NCBI GenBank assembly: GCA_029449235.1
Contig: JANATG010000011.1
Span: forward strand, 1,704,001 to 1,768,000
Origin: Linnemannia schmuckeri
Taxonomy: Eukaryota > Mortierellomycota > Mortierellomycetes > Mortierellales > Mortierellaceae
Length of the DNA: 64,000 nt
Reading direction: 5' to 3'
Positions 11,182-24,689 of the stretch are shown piece after piece. The translations under genes and the position numbers were made by a program. The notes beneath the pieces are model-generated. The model was not told the origin of the DNA. It saw only the letters and a list, made by a program, of their open reading frames with translations, and ran no database searches. Every line of letters begins with the position of its first letter. The first letter of the stretch is position 1.

Positions 11182-14100
11182 TATTGTGAAGTGTGAAGGT
11201 GAGGAAGAGGAGGATATTAAGCGAGTAAGTAATGTAAGGAAGGAAAGAACGAAGAACGAAGAAAAGACAAAAGGGAAAAACAGACAGAAAGAGAGGGAAG
11301 AAAGGGAATGAGGAGCAGGGGGAAGAGAGAGAAAGAATTATGTACAAGGGAGTAAAGAAGGATGCCAACGACCTGTGAAGTGAACGAGGAACGAGGAAGA
11401 GTGAGTAAAAAGGTTGGTAAAAGGAGGAAAAGGAGAGTAGTTTGACTGAGTGTGAGAACCAAAGGAAAGAAGACCAAAGTATGAATGAAAAGGAAAGAAG
11501 GAGGAAAGACAAAGACAGAAAGTAGAAGGGAAGAAGGACTAAAAACGAAATGAAGACGGCAATGGCGGACAAGAGGGACGGACGAAGGAAGAAAAAAAAG
11601 AAAAAAATAGGAAGAGACGGAAGGGAAGAAGAGAGAAGAGAAGACTAAGAGAAGGGAAGGAGGACGAAAAGAAGGGGTCGGTGTGTGTGTGTATATGTGT
11701 CACCCCTCTGACTTGTTGCAAAAGTCAAGTCTACTTTAAACACCACTGAGTTATGCAATTCCCAGCCCACAAAGGAAGCGGAGGACGGCAGCCGGACTTT
11801 GGCTGGCTCTTTAACACCTTTCTTCTCTCTCTTCACTCGTCAACTTCGTTCATGTTCCATAAGAGGAGGCAACAGAGCAATTGCTTTTCATATATTTTTC
11901 ATTCATTCCTCGCCACATGTACTTAACAAAAGGGCTGTTGACGGGAAGAAAAAAAAAAAAATAGAAAACAGCAATCAATAGAAGAGCTACTTTCTCTTTT
12001 CTCTTCTTTTCCCTCTTTTCCCTTCTTTTCCCTCTTTTCCCTCTTTTCCCTTCTTTTCCTCCCATTCATTCCCTTCTCTCCTTCCCTTACCTTCTTTATT
12101 CATCTTCCAATTCAGACGCTCTATGCTGTAACCCCACTCCCGATATGATAAAACAGATTGCATGTGCACTACCACCTTACTGTCCTCCCCCACGACTCTA
12201 TTTTTCTCATCCCTTTTTTCCCTTTTCCTTCTCTTTCTTCCCTGTAGTCCCTCCCTCACTCAACTCCGCTCATGCTCTCTCTCTCCCTTCCCCTTCTCTT
12301 TTCCTCTTTTCGCATTCTCACCATTTAATTACATCTGTACACCCCCCAAACAGACACAATTGACGGATGGGATAGACGTCTGTCAGCTTTCTTTCTCCTC
12401 TTCCTCCTAACCCTCTTGTCCCACCCTCCCCCCCACCCTCCCCCTCTCTCTCTCCCTTTTCTTGCCTCGTTTTTCCACCCGTTTGAACACCCTCATACCC
12501 TCCCCCCTCCTCCTCCTTCTTTCTTACTCTTCCCTCTCCTGCCCTTTTCTTCCCTTTTATTTCATTACTGTCACCACTTAGCATTAACGACAATCCATCC
12601 TCGGACTCTGCTATCATTGTCGTCACTCTATCGTCCTTGCGCTCGCTCTTCATCGCTAACTTCACCTGATGTGACATTCAGTTCTCCTCAACTTTGACTT
12701 TTCTTCTTATTTGTGATTGCATTCCTTGTTCTCATGACTTTGCCTCCTTGGATGTGGCAACAGTTGCCATGCATGACGTTGTTACTTTACTTGAGGCATC
12801 GCTGTGTTTTGACCCTTCAAACACGTCCCACTGGAGATGAAGAAGGGGTCAAGCTTGAATAATCAGCAGCCAATCAGGAACGCTGAATGCGAAACACAAC
12901 CCTCATCTGTTTCTCTAGCACTGATTAAATCATAGTCATATAAAATTGGTGGCAAAAGATATTTTGATCAGTCAATGAAAACTGTTGATGATGTCTGAAC
13001 TTGGGGATCCAACCACAGCCACAGCCACAGTCGGGGCCCCCCAATTCTTGGGTCAAATAGGCACATAATATATACAAACAAACAGGCACTTGATTGCTCC
13101 TGAACGCGTACACTACACAGCGTCATTCCTCTTTGTTTCTGTTTGTGCAACCTGACTACCGCATGACTGACGGAAATCGGGCTTGCTACTTGTACGAGAG
13201 CCTGTGTGTGTGTGGGTGTCAGAAGGTGTCCTCCAGCCCTCCGGGCAAGGGTTTGTTACAGGACCCCATGTTCATCTGTAGCTATTACCAACGAAACGAC
13301 TAATAAAAAATCCGTCCCATGCAAAAATGCAAAAGACAAAAAATAATGCCAATGCTTTGACCTCCACTTGATGTCTCCATCATCTCCCTTGACCATTGAC
13401 CTCAATGCTGTTCTAATCTCAGGGTGGGTCGAATGGTAACCGCTTACTGAAGCAAGTTGGGGGAGGGTGGAAGGGCTTATTTCTGAACTTGTCCGTCCGC
13501 CTTCTCCCCTTTCCTCAAATGTACCCTTTTCTCCCTCTCTCCCTCGTTCTCTCTATCTCCCTTCTCTCGTTCTCATTTCCCAAGTCACTCCTCCTCTCCC
13601 CCTTTTCCAGAAAGTGTCGCTCCTTCTCTAGTTCGCACCGCCTCGATCTCTCTCACACATACTCTCATCAGGGCTATGGACTCTTTCCCATTGCCCCTTT
13701 ATTGCCCATAGTTCAAGTACTTATGTCTTGTTTCCTCTCTTATTCTGTGTCTTCCTTCTGTCTGTCTGTCTCTGCCTGACCTGACCCTGACCGACTGACC
13801 AACTGACCAACAGGTCCACCGTCCGACATCCAACAGAGTAGTCTCCAATAACAACAACCAGCTGCATCAAATAATAAGTAATAAATAAAAACAATTGACC
13901 ATTGCCCGCGGACATACATCCCTCCCTCAAGCCTGTGTTGTGCGCCCGTAGTCACTACACCCCCCATTGAAAGGAAATAAAAAGCGCGGCAAAAGATAGA
14001 AAAAAAAAACAAAAAGAGGAGCGATAACTGGTTCATCTTGCCTATCACTCACTCAATTCCCTCCCTTCATTGCTGCGTACGCCATTTGACCCGTGTTCAC

Positions 14101-14932
14101 CATCGCATCGTGTGTTTGATGTTCATATTTTCATACTCCAACTGCACAAACTGCACAAACCGCAACAGCACATCAACCCTTTGGTTCTTGTGTCTCTGCC
14201 TTTGCCTCTTCCTCATACCCTCTTGTTCGACATACAAGCAAGCCTGGTAGCATGACAGAGTTGCTGTCTTACATTTTTCCTTTTCCTTTGCCCTTGCGAA
14301 CCATCTATTTTTTTGGCGGGGGTTTTTTTTGGTCTTTTAACATTTAATCCCGCCACACATCGTTTCCCTCTTTCATATCCATGCCCTTGTTTCCTTGTTG
14401 TCTTCCCTCTTCTTCCCAAACACCTTCTTTGTTCATTCATTTAGTTCATTCCACTCCATTCAAACAGACTTGTTATTTCTTTTTTACCTTTTTGTTCATC
14501 GTCCCTTCCCTTTCCCTTTCCCTTCCTCCTTCCCTCCTTCCCTTCTTCCCTCTCCCTCCGTCTCTTGCGGTACTCCCGTTCACCTGTCTCCTCGTTTGCT
14601 CTCATTCATTTGTCCTTTCACTCTTTTTCTTAACATCTCTCATTCATTTTTTTTTGAATTTTATTTTTTCTTTGTTCTTACTGCCGCCAACCAGTTCACC
14701 CGAGCTCCCCTTCTCTCCCCTCTTTCTCTCTCTCCTTCTCTCCTTCTCTCCTTCTCTCCCCTTCCTTCACTGCAAAGTCTCGTCAGTACCGTATCCTTCT
14801 CTCCTCACTCTTCTTATTATTCTTCACTTTTACCTACTTCCTTCCTTTCTGTCTCCCCCTCTTGTTTTTACCTCTTTTTACTCTGTCCTCTCCAGTCCAC
14901 CCACCAGACCCCACCGACACTGTTCCTCAACA
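11182..14932. other. Long intergenic region, strand-asymmetric purine/pyrimidine tracts
   Basis: A divergent promoter interval. From 11182 to about 11660 the plus strand is purine-rich, i.e. a pyrimidine-rich leader for the minus-strand gene. 11990-12070, 12190-12570 and 14380-14930 are pyrimidine-rich on the plus strand, the last directly upstream of the kinase. The middle, 12700-14340, has no recognisable gene. The many frames here are pure Ser/Phe/Leu/Pro translations of CT tracts. Confidence 0.55.
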
Positions 14933-17411
14933 ATGCCGCCAACCACTCGCCGAGGCAATATGTTTGGTCCTTATTTGCTCCTTCAGACCCTCGGTGAGGG
15001 CGAGTTTGCCAAGGTCAAGCTGGGCATGCATGCCGATTCGGGGGAAGAGGTATGTCTCATTGCCAGTTTTTTTATGAATGCCAATTCACTTCTTTTTTGT
15101 TCACAAGATCAACACTCATGGTTGTTGACGTATACATGTGTCCTGTGCACAATGGGGCATGACGGGCAGATTAGAGTGGAAAGTGAAAGAGAGTGTGAGT
15201 GAGCAGTGACCAGAACACAAACGCACAGGTCTTGCCTGAGGATGAGAGCCCCCAGGAACGTCGTCTTTTCCCTTTCAACCTCCACCGCTCCCTTACTCCT
15301 ACTCTTCCCCTTCCTCCTCCTTCCATCTTCGTCCCTCCACCTACTCCCCTTCCCTCTAACCCTTCTCATCGACCTTGTTCTCTATCTCTCTACTTCCTCC
15401 TTCTCTTACCTTACACTGTTTATCTATTCCCGCTCCCACTCCCTTCCCTCCTCCCCCTGTCACATCCCCTGGGAAACGACCGGACCCTTGTTTATTTGTT
15501 GTGATGTGTGTGAACCCGGTTTCGGATTGATTTACATTGTTATACGCGTCTTTATATTATTCAGTCTTTTCATCAGCTGGGCGCGTCTCATTGGTTGCCT
15601 CTGCAGTTCGCGACAACATTGGGATTGGGTGTAAATGTGGCTCGGGGTACGAGGGACCGGTGCAGATTTTGAATGCTGTCAATAACGGTGGTCGTTGGTC
15701 GTTGATGGTTGGTTGTAGTTATTTTTTTTTAGGGTGTTCGCAGGGACAGGTATATGTGCATGGCTCTTCACGAAATCGCCAGTATCTGATGCCTGAACGT
15801 CGGAGTACAATCCGTGGTCCTTGCGCTTGCTCGCACCTTCTTTTTACTTCCTACAGTGTGCCTATAGCTCCTTTTCCATCATGTCAATGTCCTCATCGTC
15901 ACATTCAACCTCTCCTTCTTTCCTTCCCTCCTTCCCTTTCCATGCCTGCCTCCTCCCCCACCGCCCAGACCCTCTCATCAAACAACAACAAAAAAAAAGA
16001 TAATCGCATACCACCGACTACCGCCTTTCTTTCATTCTTTCTTTCTTTCTTTCTTTGTTTCTTTGGATGGTCCCTCCCAAGCCATGAATGGGAGGAAATA
16101 AGACGCTGAGAATGACGAGGAAGGAATAAAAAGAGAGGGGCACATGAAGTCCTAATCCATAACTGCGGTGGATTTCGCGCTGTTTACCTCACCTCCTCTT
16201 CTGACACATACACTCTCTCATTCAATCTGCTTTGTCCCTTTCCCGCTCCCGTTCCCTTTTTGTCGTTTTAACACAGTTCTTGTCCTCTGTAATGTTTCTT
16301 TTTTCCTTTCCTTGGTCTCCCTCTTCCCCCCTCCTCCTTCCTCCTTTCGCCCTCAATTTTCATGCAACAGTATGCGGAGGACAGGCGCTCAAACACCCAA
16401 GGCATCGTGGAGTAATTGGGCTCCTTTGATCGTGAAAAGAAAAGAAAAAAAAGATGGATCCTGACGGTTCGAGTCCGTATCCAGATTAACCCTCTCCCAG
16501 ACAATCTAATATTGACCTACGACCACCACCACCTCAAAAGACCTCCGAGTTCCATTCCCCAATCCTAAGCCCTGAGCTATTCCGTCGGTGTCTTATTCCT
16601 GTTATTTAAATCAAAGGAGGCAGTATAGGATGGGCGGACACGCTTGCAAAAACCATACAAACAAACGACAATCAGACGCACACCGACAAGGCAAAAACAA
16701 CCATAACTATAAACAGCATATCCACAACATCAACAAAACAAAAGGCGCCCCAAGGGTCCCACCATCCCATCTCGTTAACCCTACTTTTTGATCTTGATTC
16801 TGACCCTTCATTTCCCCCTTTTTGATCGAACTGAAAGAACCCTGTGCTTCCTTCGCTTCGTCCATCATGCTCTTCCCCTCTTCTCCCTTGAACTCCGATG
16901 CATGTGTTTTGTTTGTCTACTGGCTAGTTTTGTCCTCAGTGGTGCGACCGACTAGTCTTGACCTGGCATGGGATTGCAGCAATATATTGCTCTTGTTGAC
17001 TAGCATATGAGCCCAGCACGGAGATGAAGAGAGATAGAATGAGAGGGGGAGAAACTGAGAAAGAAGAAGGCCCTTGTGCGAGTGTGCCTGAGATCTAAAT
17101 GCCGCCTCGCTCTTGAACCCGCTCTCAAAGGCCATGCACTTACCACCACTCTTTTTTCAAATTTTTCCTGCTTATCCATACTACATAGGTTGCCATCAAG
17201 TTAATTCGGCGGCAATCCATTGATAACACTCCGCGTATTAACAAGATTGGACGAGAGATCTCAGTGCTGAGGGTAAGCGAACCCAAGAAAAAAAAAGAAG
17301 AAAAAAGAGATGAACAAGGCACAGGCTATGTGCATGAGGTGCACAGCAAGCAACCAAACGTATCCCCTTCCACCCTCCGCCCCGCAACACGTCATTGACA
17401 ATGAAATGTCC

Positions 17412-17455
<44 letters not shown>

Positions 17456-20400
17456 ATGCTTCGTAGACAATTCGACACCCCAACATCATTGCCCTGTTTG
17501 ATGTGATTGAGACGGAGCGATACATTGGGATAGTCATTGAATATGCATCAGGTATGAGTATGAACCCATTGGCATAAAGCAGGCAGCTAAAAAGCATGTT
17601 TTGGACATGCAGGATAAAACTCTTAATTTTTTTAGCCCAAAAAAATGGAAAAAAAGCGATGAAGATGCTGACGAGAATGTGCCATCCTTTTTTTTTTTTT
17701 TTTTTTTTTTATGGTTTCCTTCCCTCGATCTCTTTCAATTCAAAAAAAAAATACCCGTATATTTTGCAGGAGGTGAGCTCTTTGACCATATTCTGGCCCA
17801 TCGCTATTTGAGGGAAAGAGATGCATGTCGACTCTTTGCTCAGCTGATGAGTGGTGTGCATTACCTGCACTCCAAGCATATCGTCCATAGAGACTTGAAA
17901 CTGGTACGTTCCAACAACCGTTTACTCTTTTACGGCTTCATTTCTGCAATTGTTATATATGAGAAAAAGGGGGGAGGGGGGAGGAGGAGATGCTGCTGTT
18001 GTACCGTCTCTCATTTTCTCTCTCTCTCTCTCACGTACACCCCTCCCCTCTCATTTTATGCTAAAACGAGATTGGATCCTATTGCCATGCATACCACTGC
18101 TGTTTTGTTCACTCCATGATTGATATTATACTTTTATTTGGACACAATAGGAAAATTTACTCTTGGACAGGAACAGGAATATTATCATTACAGATTTTGG
18201 ATTTGCAAACCAGTTCGACAGCTCATCCCGCGACCTCATGTCAACCTCGTGTGGCTCTCCCTGTTACGCCGCACCAGAACTAGTCATTAGCGACGGGCTC
18301 TATGTCGGCAGTGGTGTCGATATCTGGAGTTGTGGTGTCATCCTGGTATGTTTTTATCCATGTCGTGCTATTTGCTAATTCGGCTGTGGGGATAGCATAG
18401 ACAAGTGTACGTAAGGTTGAAAGACTATGAATTGACCGCGAGTACTCACTTTGTTTCTGAGATAGTATGCGATGCTAGCGGGATATCTCCCTTTTGACGA
18501 CGACCCATCCAACCCTGACGGCGACAACATCAACCAGCTGTACAACTATATCCTGGCAACAACTCTTGTGTTTCCGGACTACATTTCACACGATGCTAGA
18601 GATTTGCTCAGAATGATGCTTGTCCCCGACCCAGCGAAGCGATGCAATATGAAGCGGATCATGGCTCACAGGTGGTTGCGACCCTATGCCCCCATGTTCC
18701 AGTACTCTATCGAGGACCTTGAGGTAAACGTTTTTCTGCTTTGCTCTCATACTATCGTTCGTCTGTGTACCTAACATTAACGCCACTTGTATTCTTCTTT
18801 CTATGTAGGCACAAGCGATGGCGAGGCTGAATGGAACGATATGGATACCGCCAAAGCAGAGCATTCCTATTGATACGAAAGAGGCACCACAATATCCACC
18901 AGCTCAGGAAACAGTTCAGAGTCGCCCTGGTCCTCCTCGCCTTGACCCTAGCGAAGTTAACTCCAAGCGGAGACACACGTTTGTAGCAGAGACGACGGTC
19001 CCTGAGTCTCAGCCATCATGGGCTCCTCACCCACCAACTCCTCGCCACGAGCTGGATGAAGATAGTTTAGTCCCAGTATCAGATACGTCTATGGATATTT
19101 GCGAAGATGAGGCTGAGGCTGTTGTCAGCAACAATAATAGCCAGGGTCAGGAAGAGCAAGGGTCTGCTGGATTCTACCAGGATATTCAGATGGAGGCTGA
19201 TTCAGAGATGGCCATGATGGTCGACCCCAAGGAGGTATCGTTTGATGATCGTGCTGTGGCTATGGAGGGTAGCAGTAATAGTGGCGCCGGTCAGGATGTT
19301 CCCCAAGAGAACGGATATCAGGGTAGCAATGCCCCAGCAGAGGCGGAATATGTTTCACAGGATGCGCAACAGCAACCCATACCAGCAATCGTTACTTCCC
19401 AGTCATCTTCGTCCTTGGTCACGCCACCGACATCGCAACCAGGATATGCAGCTCAAACCTCAAGCTTTGAGTCGACATATGAGATGCCATCAGCCGCTGT
19501 TGGAGAGGCACCCAGGCCACCAGTGGAGCAGCAGCAGTCAGTGCGCAAACGCCAAGAGTCACACAATGGATCGACTAATCTTGAAGCCTCGCCCACAGTT
19601 TCTCGACGACCTTTGCCTCAGCATGACCGCATTCGACCTACAACCATTCACGGAGAGCCAATGCCTCACGACATGCCGATTCCTTCACCTGTCTTTTATG
19701 GTCATCAGGACATGTTGCCAGGCCGGTATCCATACCTCATGGCTCCTCATCAGGAGAGAAGTCCTCAGACGTATTACCCACCGCACTTCCAGCAGTCGTC
19801 ACCTTCACTGCTCCCAGATCCTCAAACTTTGCCTCAAGTTCATCAACCACCTCATTCCCCTCCTCAGCAGCCTATTCCTACGTTTGGTCAAGGTTATGCA
19901 CACGCCTTTGAGCATTCGTTGCCTCCGTTCCAACCACGGTCTCGGCGACAGAGTGTCAAGACTCCTCCGGACTCGCCTCCACCGGTCATCCCGACTCGAC
20001 ATGACTCGTTGGGTATGAGTCAACCCTTCAAGTTCCCGCCCATCCAAGCTGCTCACTTTCAGCAAGGCGGCAACTCCATCAATAACACTACTCCTCAACC
20101 ATCATCATTGGGTCAATCCTTGCAGTCGGCGACATCACCCAATAGCCACAGTAGCTATGGAGGTGGTAGTAGTAGTCAGAGGAACAGCACGTATGTTAAG
20201 ACTCATCGTAAGGGACCTTCGTCAGGACGGTTCTTGGGCTTCTTGGGTGGACTGTCCAAGAAGAATGGCGAGCACCACAGTCATGGTAGCCAGACCCCAG
20301 CCTCTCCAAGGGCTGGATCAGTGTACGATCCTAGTCTTGCGGATATCGATTCGTCGTATCCGTCGCCTCAGCAGCAAACTTACCGACGGAACGTTCAGCC

Positions 20401-22798
20401 GAACCAAGACTTGCACATCCTTCCTTCGAATCCTTTGCCTGAGAAGCGTGCGACTCCTTCGACACCGACTTCGCAGCACTACCCACAACTGCCGCAATTG
20501 CAGGGTCAAACACAGCAACAGCAACAACAATCACAGCAACAGCATGGCGGTGTCGTGACGGCAGCGTATGATACCCAAAAGTCGAATCAGTCTCAGAGAG
20601 GCAAGCGCAGGAAGACACTCAGTCTTGTCGCCGGTTCAGGAGAACGACCACCTCATCACCAACAACAACAAATGCAACTTCAGAGTCTGCATCACCCGAT
20701 TTCGTCCCGTCCTCCTATGCCTTCCACAGGCAACAGCGATGGGCCGTCGGCTGTTGGTGGGTTGTTTGGTTCGACTGGGGTTACGAGTACTGTGAATGGT
20801 AGTGGTATTGGTGCACACCAGTCTCATGCACAAGGTTCTTCGTCGGGCCCTGCTCAGAAATTCATGGGATGGTTGCGACGCAAGTCTATCGGTAGGTCTC
20901 TTACATCCATTTTGATTATATTTGAGCTTGCGTTTGAATTACATGCCTAACAGTCTTCATTGTCTTTTTTCTTAGTCAAATCTGGGGCAGAGGTACCGTA
21001 CTTTGACCCGGCTGAGTTCGTGCGGACGAGTGGCACGACACCTTCGCCTGGACCCTTCTCTGGATCGAATGGTAACACCCCAACCAAGAGTCATATCTCG
21101 CCTTCAGCTGGACATACCGTGAACGGCGCTGGTGGTGATGGCTCCATTCCGGCAACTGACGGGTACGAGTCCAGCTCTGGAGGAGCAGCAACCAGCAACG
21201 TCAACGGCATGATGGTTTCACCTCATGGTGCGCAAGGTTTCCCCACTGGTACCGCCATCTCGGTCAACTTTCAGGACGGTGGATCGCAAGATGTCAACAA
21301 CAACCCAGTGCAGGCATTACAGCAGGGTGGAGGTGTTCAGGAACCTACACTTGAAGCTTTGATCCAAGCATTACCTCCAAACTGGACAGACGCCAAACTC
21401 AAAGTACATTCCGGAGCTGTCGAGCTTTCGTCCTTGTCTTCGCGGCATCCCGCCGAGATTATGTATGACATCAAGGTGGTTGTCTTGCGGTTGGGGATTG
21501 AGATCCGGTCGGATTCGGATTTCAAAATCAAGTGTGTCCGGCGGAAACGGAAATCCTCGGGCACTCCTGCGGCGTCCGGATCGAATCCCACTGGTAATGG
21601 CGCTGCTGCGGGTGGTGCTGGTGCTGGGTCGACGAATGGCGGTGGTGCTGCCAGTTTGTCGGTCAAGAGTTTGTTGCAAGGACATGGACTTCACTACCAT
21701 CACAACAACAACAACAATAGCAAGGGAGGGCCGGACGATACTGCGAGTATGATGTCGAGTAATTTGTCGATCGATCGCGAGGCTTGGGTGTCGGCTCGCA
21801 GTGTTCTGGGCGGCGGCGGAGGAGCCGGACCTATGCAAGGATCTGGGTCTGTGATTGGTACTGCGACCAGCACTAGCGGGAAGAAGAAGAATGGGATCCG
21901 GACCATGTTGTGGAGGAATAGCACTTCTGCAAGCTTGGCTTCTGTATCTTCGCCTATTCCTAGTCCTACATCCCCTACGGCTAGTGGTAGCGGCGCCATG
22001 TCGATGGGAGGCGGTACTGCGATGGTCGCTCAAGGATCTGGATCGTCAACTCGTCAACTGTCGCAGGTTATGAACGGATCCAGTTTGGGATCGGTGTCTT
22101 CTCAGCCTCACTTTGTTGCTGTTGGAGGAGGAAGTGGCGGATCGAGCTTTGTCAGCACTACTGCGACTGGGCATGGCGTTGGACAGGGGGTTGTGGACTC
22201 TGTTACCGCCGACCATGACTCTGCTGCGTCTTCGTCGGCGTTGGCTACTGGTGGAGAAGGAGATGACGCGCGATACTTGCGTCCAGGATCTGTGGTCGGT
22301 ATCAGTAACTCAACCACCGTGACAACCATTGGAGCAACTACGACATCGCAATCGACCGCCGTTGTGCCTCCACTCCAGCAACTCCAGCAACAACAGGTTT
22401 TGCTCTCCACCATCACACCCACCACTGCTGACGGAGTTAGTCCTAATAGTACTGGCGACAACACAACTACCACCAACATAGCGACGACAGTAGAACCGCT
22501 GTACGGCGAGGAAGCGATTGACTCGGGAGAAGAGATCCGGTTCTCGATCGAGTTGTGTCGGATGAAGAACCTCCGCGGTTTGTATTCCGTGGACATTCGG
22601 AGAGTCAAGGGCAACCGGTGGGCCTACAAGTTCTTGTACCATGCAATCTTGAATACGTTGGACCTGCAGGGTAAGGGAGGGTATTTGGCGGGTGGACTTG
22701 TTCCTGCGCAGATGGCGGGTATGACAGGTGGTAGTAGTGGAGGTGCAGGTGCAGGGGGAAGTGGGGCGGTGCCGAATGTTGCTATGAGTGTTCGGTAA
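14933..22798 (+). CDS. KIN4: Kin4-like CAMK-family Ser/Thr protein kinase with KA1-like C-terminus
   Basis: Exons 14933-15049, 17189-17272, 17467-17551, 17770-17903, 18151-18345, 18466-18723, 18809-20891 and 20976-22798 join in phase to 1592 residues. The kinase domain lies at residues about 13-285: Gly loop GEGEFAKVKLG (21-31), VAIK lysine 43, Glu62 in GREISVLR, HRDLKLEN (catalytic Asp137), DFG (155-157), activation segment with Thr172 in TSCGSPCYAAPE. A flank ending AQAMARLNGTIW fits the Kin4/Snf1-related branch. Residues about 300-1500 are Ser/Gln/Pro/Gly-rich and probably disordered. Near 1107-1170 is a conserved-looking block (EALIQALPPNWTDAKLKVHS), and about 1505-1555 resembles a KA1 membrane-binding domain (RFSIELCRMKNLRG). 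Yeast Kin4 acts at the cortex and spindle poles in the spindle-position checkpoint; that role here is inference. The ATG follows a long pyrimidine-rich leader. Confidence 0.87.
15050..17188 (+). other. Unusually long first intron of the Kin4-like kinase
   Basis: Donor GTATGT at 15050 and acceptor CATAG ending at 17188. Exons on both sides are phase 0 and join the Gly loop (residues up to 39) to VAIK (residues 40-43), which fixes the boundaries. At 2139 bp it is many times longer than the other introns here. It contains pyrimidine-rich stretches and a TTTC microsatellite near 16030-16060, but no coding sequence that I recognise. Confidence 0.75.
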
Positions 22799-23701
22799 TT
22801 GTAGCGTTTTGTAGTTTTCCTGGCAATTTTTTTTCTTTCTTACATTTGAATACAAGCACACAGTCGACGATCTTCCATCAGGTGACCAATTTTTCGATGC
22901 TTTCTTGCCTCTTTCGGGTACAATCGATTGACGCGTAACCACATTTTATCCCTTCCTTTTCCATTGCATCCAACTTCCTACACTCGCCCTTTCACACATC
23001 GCCACAAGGGGAGTCGGCCGCGACGTTCTCGGCATCCGCCGGTCATCTCGCATCGCCACTACCCTATCCCTTCTTCTTCATCACCTCCTCTCCCTCACAA
23101 AACTCAACCTCAACTTTGAGTCATCACACTCATCCCTCTCTGGACCCTCAACATCCAGCCATTTCAAATTCGACTTCTTTCCTCTCTTCCCCGCTTGCTG
23201 AGTGCGAGTGCATTTACCAAGTTAATCCCATTTGTTCGTTTTCCTTACCATCGAAAGTCTCGCCGCCCCTTGTTCAGAAGAAGGAAAACAATCTCTATCG
23301 ACACCTCCTCCTTTACAACCGTCACCACCACCATCACCACCTTCTTCTAGCTGCTCCACCCCTCCGCCTCCCCCAACCAACCATCAACAACAACCAATCG
23401 TCGCAATATCGACCTACCTTTTGGACTTCTACCTACAGGGAAACATGTGTAAGCACTATCGACTCGGCACCCCAGTCGCCCCGCTCCCCCAACCAGCCTC
23501 GGAACACCCCCTCCCCTTTTTAAAAATTTATTTTCCTTGCCATTTTGTAATCCTCCTCGCTGCATTTCATAAACAGCAATATCCAGCCGCCTCCCCGCCT
23601 CTTCGCCTCCCCCTCGCCTCAATTTTTTTTCTCTTTCCTTCCGGCAAAGAAGGGGTAAGGTCCAGGACCTTTGCTGTCACCCTCCTAAATTCAAGGATGC
23701 C
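22799..23701. other. Intergenic region downstream of the kinase
   Basis: Pyrimidine-rich with CCA/CAC microsatellite around 23315-23345. Frames here translate to Pro/Ser/His-rich low complexity. No gene supported. Confidence 0.5.
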
Positions 23702-23894
23702 CGTCATCCTCGTCGTCCTTCCGTGCTCGTCATCCTCGTCGTCCTTCCGTGCTCGTCGTCCTCGTCGTCCTTTCGTGCTCGTCGTGCTCGTCGTCCTTTC
23801 GTGCTCGTCGTCCTCGTCGTCCTTTCGTGCTCGTCGTTCTCGTCGTCCTTCCGTCCTAGTCGTCTTCGTCGTCCTTTCGTCCCAGTCGTCTAGG
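23702..23894. repeat. 26-bp minisatellite, about 7.4 copies
   Basis: Seven consecutive 26-bp units, consensus beginning CGTCGTCCTCGTCGTCC and ending TTTCGTGCT, then a partial unit. Units differ by a few substitutions, mostly at unit positions 5, 7 and 20 and in the last two units. The period is not a multiple of three, so the Arg/Asp/Glu-rich minus-strand frame across it changes phase each unit and is not a conserved protein repeat. Confidence 0.9.
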
Positions 23895-24680
23895 ACCAAA
23901 ATTTGACTGTTGCCCGAGCGTCAATGCATCCTTCTTCCTCTCCCTCCTCCTCCCACCTTCTAGGCTAGTACATATACGTACCTCACCCAATGCTAACTCG
24001 AAGGGTGAGTGGACGTCGATTAATGGTCTGTTGGCTCCTTAACCTTCGCCATCCGCCTTATCTTCCGTCCCCTACCGTTCATCCCTGCTCGGTGGGTGCG
24101 TTGCTCGGAGTGCCCGAGGGTGTTGTGTATGTGCACAACATGTGTGAGATGTTAAACAGTTGCATGTTTACTCACCAGAATGAGGGGCATATAAATTACG
24201 AGCATCCACTAGAATAAAGTGGATACGCCGCTGTCCAGCTTAATTTTATTCCTACCATATATTCATATACACACACATCCCTATCTGCGTTTATTCTCAG
24301 TCTCTCTTTCAATCTAAGTTGATACCACAGAGAGTAGATCGACAAATAAATGGATCTGCTGTTTCCAAACTCTCCGAGGTTAAGTGGCTTGTCGATATCT
24401 TTGTTTGCAATCCCATATTCTTGGATCTCCGTCGGTCAGGTTGTCTTTGCGAGATACTTTATTGAGTACGCATAATTTCATCCCAGTCTTCAATTCTTGT
24501 CGCAGCCAAGTAACGCATCCGTTACTTGTTGGCGTTCCAGGTCGGAATTTTTTTTTTTCTGATTTTGCGTTTTTTTTCTTTTTCCCCTCAAGTACCCATA
24601 CATCAACATATTAAGATCGGCGACGTTGAGAAGGTCGTTCTTTCCCATCATCGCTCCTTTTTTTTTTTTTTTTTTTGAAT
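23895..24680. other. Unassigned sequence at the start of the repeat island
   Basis: No gene, terminal repeat or tandem array recognised. T-rich runs at 24545-24590 and 24658-24677. Confidence 0.45.
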
Positions 24681-24689
24681 CTGCGATGT

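Noticed and set aside
14381..15202. Long plus-strand frame of 273 codons overlapping the kinase start
   Set aside because: Pure Ser/Phe/Leu/Pro translation of the CT-rich leader that only joins the real frame at the kinase ATG 14933.
16466..16476. GGTTCGAGTCC, a perfect tRNA B-box, with a possible D-stem at about 16408-16425
   Set aside because: No acceptor stem can be paired with the sequence after the T-arm, and the T-stem is imperfect. Treated as chance within the kinase's long intron.
21371..22614. Minus-strand frames of 168-220 codons under the kinase exon 8
   Set aside because: Shadows of a Ser/Gly/Thr-rich, repeat-like coding exon; no domain content and no leader.
23702..23894. CRISPR array
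   Set aside because: Units are contiguous without unique spacers; it is a minisatellite in a eukaryotic genome.
23567..23899. Minus-strand Arg/Asp/Glu-rich frame across the minisatellite
   Set aside because: Produced by a 26-bp repeat that shifts phase each unit; no start context or homology.
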